Source of the DNA: Mesotaenium endlicherianum
Lineage: Eukaryota; Streptophyta; Zygnematophyceae; Zygnematales; Mesotaeniaceae
Assembly (NCBI GenBank): GCA_009602735.1
Contig: WELA01013861.1
Span: forward strand, 312,583-337,129
Length of the DNA stretch: 24,547 nt
Direction: 5' to 3'
The position numbers and the translations under genes were made by a program. This document shows positions 18,219-24,547 of the stretch, piece by piece. Positions within the stretch are counted from its first letter, which is position 1. Every line of letters starts with the position of its first letter. The notes beneath the pieces were generated by a model. It had not been told where the DNA came from. It made no database searches and saw only the letters and a program-made list of their open reading frames with translations.

Positions 18219-19420
18219 AGTCCAGCCGTCATGAGAGCTTCTTTTTCAGCCGGGGAGAGTCTTGCTTTCACTCCTTGCTGGTTTCTTGCATCATAAGTGT
18301 CATTGGAGGGTCTTCCACTCTTCCGGGCAGCCGCGGGGTCCCTTTTAATAACTCCGATTTCCATGGGTGTGGGTCCAGATTCGGATGTGGAAGGGGCTGC
18401 GTACACCCGCGTCGTCGGTACCCGTGAAGATGAAGGCACGGAGTGCTTGAAATCCAAGGTATCCACCTTTTGGGCCACTTCAATGATCTTTGAGAAGTCC
18501 GTCAAGTCGCGTAACTCCACTTCCTTTGCCACCTTGGGTTTGAGGCCAAAGATGTAGCGGTCAATCTTCTCCTCGAGAGACATGTTGGGGATCTCAAGAG
18601 TGAGGGCGTGAAATCTGGATGTATACTCTTGAACGGACGTCGTTTGCTTGAGATGGTGGAGCTTTCCTCGGGCAATCTTCTCCGCATTGATGGGCATGAA
18701 TTGCTTCTTGAGGGCCTCACGAAAATCTGCCCATCTTGCATATGATGGTGGGGGCTCTTGGCCGAGCATGGGGTGCGCCATAGCTTGATATATAGCCGCT
18801 TGATAGTTACGCCACCATGATGTTGCTGCTCCTCTAAGTAAGGTAACGGCAAAGGGAACGTAGTCCTCCTCGGGTACTTCAAGGAATGCGAGGTACGTCT
18901 CCACTTGGTAGAGCCATAAATTCAGGTTGGCACCTTTCCCGGGGTTGAAAGTGTCGGGTTTGCCGGGCTTGATGAGTTTCCTTGCTCTCGTTGGCTCTTG
19001 TGGAGGCGCTTGAGCCGGGGCTGGATTTTGAGCATTGCTCGCAATAGGGGCAACCATGGCAGCCATAGCTTCTCTTGACGCTTGCACGGTTGCTTCATAG
19101 GTGGCCAAGCCCACTTGGTTGTGGACGGTCATTAGGAAGGCTGCCCACTCATTTGCGGGAACTCCTTGTGGTGGGGTCAACTTTGCTATAGCGGCTGCCA
19201 CGGGATTTGACGGTGCTCCTCCTTGTGGTGCTTCTTGTTGTTGGAGATTTCCTTGAGTAGGCTCTCCCATCGACGCTGGAGGAGGGTGTGCTCCTCCTTG
19301 TGGTGCTTCTTGTTGTTGCAGATTTTCTTGAGTGGGCTCTCCCATCGGCGCTGGAGGAGGGTGTCTTGGAGAGGAAGGGCTTCCTTCGAAAGCTTGCTGT
19401 TGGTCTTGAGGATCGGCCAT
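18140..19420 (-). CDS. gag: Ty3 copy 1 Gag (capsid/nucleocapsid)
   Basis: This is a 426-residue structural protein that would form the virus-like particle. The N-terminal 90 residues are Pro/Gln-rich and contain a 25-residue direct duplication (21-45 and 46-70). Residues about 150-310 form the Retrotrans_gag helical region ([43 protein letters not shown]). A single zinc knuckle CX2CX4HX4C is at 402-415, then a basic tail ending KNGQRR. The ATG at 19420 lies 37 bp inside the 5' LTR, just after the primer-binding site. The last 79 bp overlap pol in the -1 frame. Confidence 0.93.
   Translation of the reverse strand: MADPQDQQQAFEGSPSSPRHPPPAPMGEPTQENLQQQEAPQGGAHPPPASMGEPTQGNLQQQEAPQGGAPSNPVAAAIAKLTPPQGVPANEWAAFLMTVHNQVGLATYEATVQASREAMAAMVAPIASNAQNPAPAQAPPQEPTRARKLIKPGKPDTFNPGKGANLNLWLYQVETYLAFLEVPEEDYVPFAVTLLRGAATSWWRNYQAAIYQAMAHPMLGQEPPPSYARWADFREALKKQFMPINAEKIARGKLHHLKQTTSVQEYTSRFHALTLEIPNMSLEEKIDRYIFGLKPKVAKEVELRDLTDFSKIIEVAQKVDTLDFKHSVPSSSRVPTTRVYAAPSTSESGPTPMEIGVIKRDPAAARKSGRPSNDTYDARNQQGVKARLSPAEKEALMTAGLCFYCKEKGHRALSCPKKLSKNGQRR
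19211..19360 (-). repeat. 75-bp tandem duplication in gag
   Basis: Two adjacent 75-bp units (19360-19286 and 19285-19211) encode [24 protein letters not shown] 25-residue repeats, with only a few substitutions. The frame is kept because 75 is a multiple of three. Confidence 0.85.
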
Positions 19421-19440
19421 CTTCTTGTGCTACCAAAGTG

Positions 19441-19456
19441 CCTAGCTCCGATACCA
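19441..19456 (-). promoter_or_regulatory. Primer-binding site of Ty3 copy 1
   Basis: TGGTATCGGAGCTAGG starts one base after the 5' LTR on the minus strand. It resembles the complement of the 3' end of initiator tRNA-Met (TGGTATCAGAGCCAGG), with two mismatches, so tRNA-iMet priming is likely. Confidence 0.85.
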
Positions 19457-19457
19457 C

Positions 19458-19963
19458 TGTAGTGAAACAGATAGATAAAGTACTTAGTAAAACAGAATAC
19501 TTTATCTATTCAAGACAAGGATCTTTGAACACAAGTGGTAGCTTCTTGAAAGAGAGATGGCTTCTTGAAAGTTAATATATTTCTGGATTTTGGCAAGTAC
19601 AAGAGTGATTCTGGAATGTCTTTCTATGTTCTAGCTCTTGTTTATATACTTGCTACATAAGTAATTTCTAGGAAGGTGTATGTTGATGTGTTGGCACCCA
19701 ACACATCCCAAAACTTGCCACCTCTTTCTAGAATAATGTACACATGTCCTTTTGACCTAAAAATGGCACATTTGACTTTTGCCACATGGAGTTCTTCTAG
19801 GTCTTTCCTCTAACTTCGAAAATGCCTTGGAAGGTTCAAAGGACATGAACCAAGTTACTAGAGTACCTATTCACACTTGACTCCACACAATACTACTCCA
19901 AATATATTTGAAAACATTAAAATATATGCAAACTAATATATAATAACTCAAATCACTACATCA
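19458..19963 (-). repeat. Shared LTR: 5' LTR of Ty3 copy 1 and 3' LTR of copy 2 (506 bp)
   Basis: TG..CA ends match 13325-13786 throughout, apart from substitutions and 44 extra bases at 19834-19877. A primer-binding site lies on its left and a G7 polypurine tract on its right (minus-strand sense). One LTR thus serves both units of a head-to-tail array. Both inverted repeats are conserved: 19471-19482 with 19498-19509, and 19685-19694 with 19698-19707. Confidence 0.95.
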
Positions 19964-19970
19964 CCCCCCC
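19964..19970 (-). promoter_or_regulatory. Polypurine (G7) tract of Ty3 copy 2
   Basis: Seven Gs next to the shared LTR, preceded on the minus strand by the same T-rich box as in copy 1. Confidence 0.75.
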
Positions 19971-20729
19971 GATAGAAAAAGCGACGTCTCGGCGCGTCAA
20001 GTCAGGTCTTACACATGTGGAGCAAACTAGTCAACAGTTTCAAGTCAGATGCCACACATGTGAAGAGGACTAGTCAAAGGCGCCAAGTCAGGTGCTACAC
20101 ATGTAAGGTAGACTAGGCAAGGTCGTAGGTGGTGTGACCTTATTGGCTAGCCTACTCCTTAATGATAAAGAAAATTGTACAAGTTGGCCCAGAATCTGCC
20201 ACGAACTCAAAAATTCATAGCGGCCACAGAACTGCTCCAAATCTGAAAATTCGAGTGCCAGACGGACCGCGTCGGAGAACTCTACCGGGTCACCAAATTT
20301 GAGAGCATTCTCATTTCTGGAGTGTCGTTGAGAGCTGAGAGAGTAGGCACTCCTCCAAATCTGTGCAGAAACTTCTGAAAATCATAAGTCCTTCTATACT
20401 TCTCCAAATTCTGCAAACTAAGTCTCAAACTGGGCGCTGTAAGATGTTCTACCAGAGTCTTGAGTTTCAGAGCATTCCAAGTTCAGGGGAGGGCACAATG
20501 TCAGAAGGCATATTCTGCCCTAACAATGCCAGCAGCCTGACCCCCTTCTACTTAGAGCATCATATCTCTCTCACCAGTGCTCCAAATTGAGCAAACTTGG
20601 ACTCTAAATGACCGGCTACTCATGGACTACAGCCAGGTAAATTTTCAGAATTTATTATGCAGAGACCTATTACCAGTAGCAGTTTTAGTTTTCTGTCCAG
20701 AAACTGCGAGAAGAGAAGAGTGTCTAATG
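19971..20729 (-). other. 3' untranslated region of Ty3 copy 2
   Basis: Noncoding and colinear with 13794-14552. It holds the same three 43-bp units at 19998-20126. No separate gene is seen. Confidence 0.7.
19998..20126 (-). repeat. Three imperfect 43-bp tandem units in the Ty3 copy 2 3' UTR
   Basis: These are the counterparts of the 13821-13949 repeat with the same periodicity (19998, 20041 and 20084). Confidence 0.8.
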
Positions 20730-23495
20730 TCAATTTTTCCTCTTTCTTGTTCTTGCAGGCTGCCTCCAAGGGGTCTTCTGCTGCTTCTTGATGGTGGCAG
20801 GCTGCCTCCCTGAAGTCTTCGGGCTTCTAGTAGAGAGACTTGGGGCTGGTCCAAGATGGGGGTTGGCGGCATGGAAGCGCTTCAACTTTCTCTGAACTTT
20901 GTCAAGGTAGTGCGCCGCCACCCAACTATTCTCCGAATCTGGATATCCTTTCCACTTGATCAAGTATTGCTGCTGTCTCCTGAAATTTCTCATAGCCACT
21001 ATGTCTTCCACTTCGTACTCCAAATGATCATCCACTATTGTTGGGGCTGGTGGGGTTGTCACACGTCCTGGGAACTTGTTGTCGGGTTGCACATATGGCT
21101 TGAAGAGGGAAGCGTGGAATACGGGGTCGATGTGCATAGTCTGGGGAAGTTCTAGCTTGAAAGCAACGGGGTTGACTTGCTGGATAATCTTGAAGGGTCC
21201 CAAATACTTGGGAGAGAACTTGCTGCCGGCAGGCCTGTTGTTCAGGGAAATGTTCTTGGATGATAGTAACACGTTGTCACCCACTCTGTACGTAATTTCT
21301 CTTCTGGATCTGTTCGCCACTCTTGCTTGAGCATCTTGCGCGTGTTGTAGAGCTTTCTTCGCTGCTGTAAGGGCTGCTTCTAATGTCTCCATAAAATCTG
21401 TGGCTGCAGGTACTTCATCATGGCCAGCCGTGAAGCTCAGTGGCGTGGTCGGATGGAAGCCATAGTTGAGGAAGAATGGGGACTCTTGGGTAGAGGCCTG
21501 CGTAGTGTTGTTGTAGGCAAACTCGAGGGGGGTCAAGTACATGTCCCAGTCTTGCTCGAGGGTAGACACGTAGGCCTTTAGAGAGGTCTTTAGGGTACGA
21601 TTCATACGCTCGGTTTGCCCATCTGATTGTGGGTGGTAGGCAGTAGACATATCCAGCGATGTACCCAAGTTCTTGAAGAGATTTTTCCAGAAATGGCTTG
21701 TGAATCTTGGATCTCTATCTGACACAATTCTTGATGGTAGTCCATGGAGTCGGAAGATGTTGTCAAAGATGAGTCTTGCAAGTTGTGGTGCTGTAGCCTT
21801 AGTCGTCGTGGGAATAAAATGAGCCATCTTGGTAAGTCTGTCCACCGCCGTGAGTATTGCATTATGGCCTCGAGGTGTCACGGGCAAGTCCACGATAAGG
21901 TCCATTGAGATGTCCGTCCATTGTCTTTCGGGGATTGGTAGTGGTTGGAGGAGTCCTCCCGCCTTTTGCGATGATGGCTTGATTCTTTGGCATGTGTCAC
22001 AGCTCCTGCAGTACTCCTTGACTTGCTTAGACATGCCTGGCCAACAATAAGTCCTAGCTAGAACGCCCGTGGTCCTTAGGATTCCAAAGTGTCCTCCAAG
22101 AGGGTTGTCGTGTGCTTCTCGTAGAAGCAAGAGCCGGAGGTCTAAGTCATTAGGAACACATCTCTGGCCCGTATCTTGCCTCACCCAATAATTGCCTTCT
22201 TGCTTCTTGCATGGGTCCAAGGCTGCTTCTCCGTTCTTGTAGTAAGGGTCTCTTTCATAGGCGGCTGAAAATCGAGCTTCCAGATCTGTCTTCAGGGATA
22301 CCATCACTGCATTTAATTGCAGTCTTGAGAGGGGGTCAGCCGGGTTTGTCTTGCCGGGCTGGTACTGAATCGTGATGTTGTATTGTTGCAAGTATCCGCT
22401 CCATCTTGCTTGTCTCCTTGAGAGATACGGCTGCGTTTGGAGGTGCTTTAACGCCTCGTGGTCCGTGGTGACCAGTACTTTGCGTCCTTCAACGTAGCAG
22501 CGCCAAACCTTCAAGGCATGTACAATCGCCAATGCCTCTCGCTCCGTGGTTGTATAATTTTGCTCGGCTGGATTTAGCTTCCTTGACTCGTAGGCGATGG
22601 GCTGCAGTCCCTTGCCTTGGTCTTGAAGCAGGATTGCTCCTATTGCATAGGAAGATGCATCGGTGATGACGTGGAAGGGCCAATCTGGGTTTGGACTTGG
22701 GAGTGTGAGCACCGGGGATGTGGTCAATCTTCGCTTTAACTCTTGAAATGCCTCTTCCTCTTTCTCGGTCCATGTATATAGCCTGTCCTTCTTGAGTAGA
22801 TCTGTCAGGGGGGCTGCTATGTGCGAGAAGCCTTGGATGAATTTTCTGTACCAATTGGCAAATCCCAAGAATGATTGGAGTTCTTTCTTGGTCGTGGGGG
22901 TTGGCCATTCCTCCACCACCGTGGTCTTCTTGGGGTCTATCTTGATGCCATCAGCAGTCACGTGGAGACCTAGGAACTCCACTTCTTGTTTGGCAAACTC
23001 GCACTTTGACTCCTTCGCAAATAGCTTGTTTTGCTTCAATACTTCAAGGACTTCTTTCAAGTGTCTCGCATGCTCTTCAAGGGTCTTGCTGTAGGTAAGG
23101 ATGTCATCGATGAATACCACCACCAATCTGTCCAACATGGGCTGAAACATGGTGTTCATCATAGTCATGAAAGTTGCTGGCGCGTTGGTGAGTCCAAATG
23201 GTAGGACCATGAACTCAAAATGTCCATATCTTGTCCTGAATGCCGTCTTCTCTATGTCCGGTTCTGCGATGCAAATCTGGTGGTAGACGCTCCGTAAGTC
23301 AATCTTCGTGAAGTACTTGGCTCCAACCAGCCGGTCCATGAGCTCATCCATGCGCGGCAGCGGGTATCGATTCTTGATGGTGATCTTGTTGAGGGCGCGA
23401 TAGTCCACACACATCCTCAAGGTACCATCTTTCTTCTTGACAAATAGCACCGGGGCTCCAAATGGCGACTTGCTAGGTCGAATGAAGCCATGCTC
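20730..23495 (-). CDS. pol: Ty3 copy 2 Pol, 3' fragment: RT, RNase H, integrase, chromodomain
   Basis: The frame is open from the deletion junction at 23495 to the stop at 20730. The first candidate start inside is at 23450 (a GTG) and there is no natural initiator, so this is the displaced 3' part of pol. It carries RT ([13 protein letters not shown]), RNase H, integrase with zinc finger and DDE triad, and a chromodomain that keeps the conserved Trp ([11 protein letters not shown]). The integrase reads [10 protein letters not shown], the consensus form. RT has substitutions at conserved places: [10 protein letters not shown] where copy 1 has [10 protein letters not shown], and FIDDILTYS for FIDDILIYS. 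With the upstream deletion the RT is very probably inactive. Confidence 0.9.
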   Translation of the reverse strand, partial: EHGFIRPSKSPFGAPVLFVKKKDGTLRMCVDYRALNKITIKNRYPLPRMDELMDRLVGAKYFTKIDLRSVYHQICIAEPDIEKTAFRTRYGHFEFMVLPFGLTNAPATFMTMMNTMFQPMLDRLVVVFIDDILTYSKTLEEHARHLKEVLEVLKQNKLFAKESKCEFAKQEVEFLGLHVTADGIKIDPKKTTVVEEWPTPTTKKELQSFLGFANWYRKFIQGFSHIAAPLTDLLKKDRLYTWTEKEEEAFQELKRRLTTSPVLTLPSPNPDWPFHVITDASSYAIGAILLQDQGKGLQPIAYESRKLNPAEQNYTTTEREALAIVHALKVWRCYVEGRKVLVTTDHEALKHLQTQPYLSRRQARWSGYLQQYNITIQYQPGKTNPADPLSRLQLNAVMVSLKTDLEARFSAAYERDPYYKNGEAALDPCKKQEGNYWVRQDTGQRCVPNDLDLRLLLLREAHDNPLGGHFGILRTTGVLARTYCWPGMSKQVKEYCRSCDTCQRIKPSSQKAGGLLQPLPIPERQWTDISMDLIVDLPVTPRGHNAILTAVDRLTKMAHFIPTTTKATAPQLARLIFDNIFRLHGLPSRIVSDRDPRFTSHFWKNLFKNLGTSLDMSTAYHPQSDGQTERMNRTLKTSLKAYVSTLEQDWDMYLTPLEFAYNNTTQASTQESPFFLNYGFHPTTPLSFTAGHDEVPAATDFMETLEAALTAAKKALQHAQDAQARVANRSRREITYRVGDNVLLSSKNISLNNRPAGSKFSPKYLGPFKIIQQVNPVAFKLELPQTMHIDPVFHASLFKPYVQPDNKFPGRVTTPPAPTIVDDHLEYEVEDIVAMRNFRRQQQYLIKWKGYPDSENSWVAAHYLDKVQRKLKRFHAANPHLGPAPSLSTRSPKTSGRQPATIKKQQKTPWRQPARTRKRKN

Positions 23496-24277
23496 TTGGG
23501 GGGTACGCCCTTGGGCAATTCCGGGGAGAATACTTCTTTGTAGTCCTCTAAGACTTCTTGTATCTCCTTAGGAACGGGGCTGCCTTCTTGACTCTCGATG
23601 TCTTTCTTGATGTCTTTTGGCGTGATCAAGGCCAAAAGAAGCTCGTGTCCCTTCCTCACAAGTCTCTTGAGTTGGAGGGCGGACAATAGTATCTCGTGTG
23701 TCGGCTTCTGGATGTCTTGGGTCTGGATATTCTGGATTGCGCGCAAAACACAAATTCTTGAGGTGATGTCATTCTTGATCTTGATAGTACCGGTCCTCCA
23801 ATCAACTTGGGGGTTGTGCTTGGTCAACCAAGGCGTCCCTAGGATGACGTCGTACTTGCCCAATTGCATGGAGGAGAACACTACTCTATCCTTGAAGGAC
23901 TTGATAGAGAGTGCCAAGGGGTACGTCTTCTTGGAAGGGGTAGTATAGGAGAATCCATCGGGCATCATAATCTCCTCGTCGTGGTCAAGAGTTCGCATAG
24001 TAATTCCGTGCTTGGTGGCAAAATCTGCAGCAATGAAGTTGCCTTGAGCTCCGCTATCCACCAAGATGTGGACCTTCTCTCCTCCAAGGTAACCTCTCAA
24101 ACTCATTGGGGCTGGAACGTTGTCTTCAACGGGAGTCTCCACCTCACTTGGCTTGTTGTCTTCTCGTGAAATGGGTCTTAGGGTGGTAGGCTCCTGGCCT
24201 ACCGGCGCTGTCCGTTTTTTGACAACTTTTTGGGGCATGACAGTGCACGATGGCCCTTCTTTTTGCATTAAAAGCAC
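23417..24277 (-). CDS. pol: Ty3 copy 2 Pol, 5' fragment: protease, truncated by deletion
   Basis: This 286-residue frame matches residues 1-260 or so of copy 1 Pol, with protease motif [10 protein letters not shown] at about 72-81 and the segment up to SPELPKG. A 118-bp deletion then shifts the frame and adds about 26 unrelated residues before the stop at 23417. The deletion removes the linker that leads into RT. The protease itself looks intact. Confidence 0.88.
   Translation of the reverse strand: MLLMQKEGPSCTVMPQKVVKKRTAPVGQEPTTLRPISREDNKPSEVETPVEDNVPAPMSLRGYLGGEKVHILVDSGAQGNFIAADFATKHGITMRTLDHDEEIMMPDGFSYTTPSKKTYPLALSIKSFKDRVVFSSMQLGKYDVILGTPWLTKHNPQVDWRTGTIKIKNDITSRICVLRAIQNIQTQDIQKPTHEILLSALQLKRLVRKGHELLLALITPKDIKKDIESQEGSPVPKEIQEVLEDYKEVFSPELPKGVPPKSMASFDLASRHLEPRCYLSRRKMVP
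24185..24220 (-). promoter_or_regulatory. Predicted -1 frameshift signal, Ty3 copy 2
   Basis: The heptamer A AAA AAC is at 24220-24214, followed by a 10-nt spacer and the 7-bp hairpin at 24203-24185, identical to copy 1. An upstream nonsense codon in gag (24270-24268) would stop ribosomes before they reach it. Confidence 0.65.
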
Positions 24278-24547
24278 AGTCCAGCCGTCATGAGAGCTCC
24301 TTTTTCAGCCGGGGAGAGTCTTGCTTTCACTCCTTGCTGGTTTCTTGCATCATAAGTGTCATTGGAGGGTCTTCCACTCTTCCGGGCAGCCTCGGGGTCC
24401 CTTATAATAACTCCGATTTTCATGGGTGTGGGTCCAGATTCGGATGTGGAAGGGGCTGCGTACACCCGCGTCGCCGGTACTCGTGAAGATGAAGGCACGG
24501 ATTGCTTGAAATCCAAGGTATCCACCTTTTGGGCCACTTCAATGATC
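24268..24547 (-). pseudogene. gag: Ty3 copy 2 Gag, C-terminal part, nonsense codon in zinc knuckle
   Basis: The frame runs from the right edge of the window and matches copy 1 Gag from about residue 312. It ends at a TAA (24270-24268) that replaces the Tyr codon in the first Cys-X2-Cys of the zinc knuckle (LCF then stop). The knuckle and the route to pol are therefore lost from translation. The N-terminal three quarters are outside the window. Confidence 0.85.

Larger units (their letters stand above)
13325..19963 (-). mobile_element. Ty3/gypsy chromodomain LTR retrotransposon, copy 1
   Basis: The full structure on the minus strand is: 5' LTR 19963-19458, primer-binding site, gag 19420-18140, pol 18218-14553 in the -1 frame, about 770 bp of 3' untranslated sequence, polypurine tract, and 3' LTR 13786-13325. 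Domain order PR-RT-RNaseH-IN-chromodomain is that of chromoviruses (Ty3/gypsy, Metaviridae-type elements). Both ORFs are uninterrupted, although pol carries two substitutions at conserved sites. It is inserted in the 5' LTR of the DNMT element. Its 5' LTR is at the same time the 3' LTR of copy 2. Confidence 0.93.
19458..24547 (-). mobile_element. Ty3/gypsy chromodomain retrotransposon, copy 2 (degenerate, 5' part off window)
   Basis: It is colinear with copy 1 at a constant offset of 6177 bp up to 23495 and 6059 bp afterwards, the difference being one 118-bp deletion. It includes the 3' LTR, polypurine tract, 3' UTR, two pol fragments, the frameshift signal and the 3' part of gag. Gag N-terminus and its own 5' LTR lie beyond position 24547. 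Confidence 0.93.

Noticed and set aside
1..24547. CRISPR arrays, bacterial operons, rRNA or tRNA genes
   Set aside because: Nothing of this kind is visible. The spliced gene and LTR elements show a eukaryotic nuclear region, and the 43-bp units are imperfect tandem repeats without spacers.

Overview
The window is nuclear DNA from a member of the green lineage (Viridiplantae). A spliced, starch-synthase-like gene with GT-AG introns and a possible transit peptide lies next to nested LTR retrotransposons. A cytosine-methyltransferase-bearing retrotransposon would fit a charophyte (streptophyte) alga, because such elements have been reported there. That is inference; the species cannot be named from the sequence.

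All recognised genes are on the minus strand. (1) Positions 1-4367 hold the 5' two thirds or so of a starch/glycogen synthase (GT5) gene, closest by eye to class III/IV. I could phase six exons: 4367-4068, 3867-3688, 2775-2529, 2038-1893, 1131-985 and 449-351. The rest lies beyond the left edge. The introns contain purine-rich microsatellites. (2) Positions 4368-6979 are AT-rich and I recognise no gene there. (3) Positions 6980-13324 are an LTR retrotransposon, with an extra LTR fragment at its left edge. LTRs of about 1.49 kb flank a polyprotein of zinc-knuckle Gag, retropepsin-like protease and a complete-looking C5 cytosine DNA methyltransferase (DNMT), then a long tail of unknown function. 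No reverse transcriptase, RNase H or integrase is present. The frame is broken by one in-frame TGA inside DNMT motif VIII and by one frameshift in the tail. (4) Positions 13325-24547 are a head-to-tail array of two Ty3/gypsy chromodomain retrotransposons sharing the LTR at 19458-19963. The array is inserted in the 5' LTR of the DNMT element, so it is younger. Copy 1 has intact gag and pol ORFs. Copy 2 has a 118-bp deletion between protease and reverse transcriptase, a nonsense codon in the gag zinc knuckle, and runs off the right edge.

In the Ty3 copies gag and pol overlap in the -1 frame. The overlap contains a canonical A AAA AAC slippery heptamer, a 10-nt spacer and a perfect 7-bp hairpin that encloses the gag stop, which together look like a programmed -1 frameshift signal. 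The DNMT element has its Gag, protease and DNMT in a single frame. It would need reverse transcriptase and integrase supplied in trans if it moves in this form.

The most notable content is the DNMT captured in an RT-less retrotransposon, its inactivation by a transition consistent with CpG deamination, and the frameshift signal kept in both Ty3 copies.
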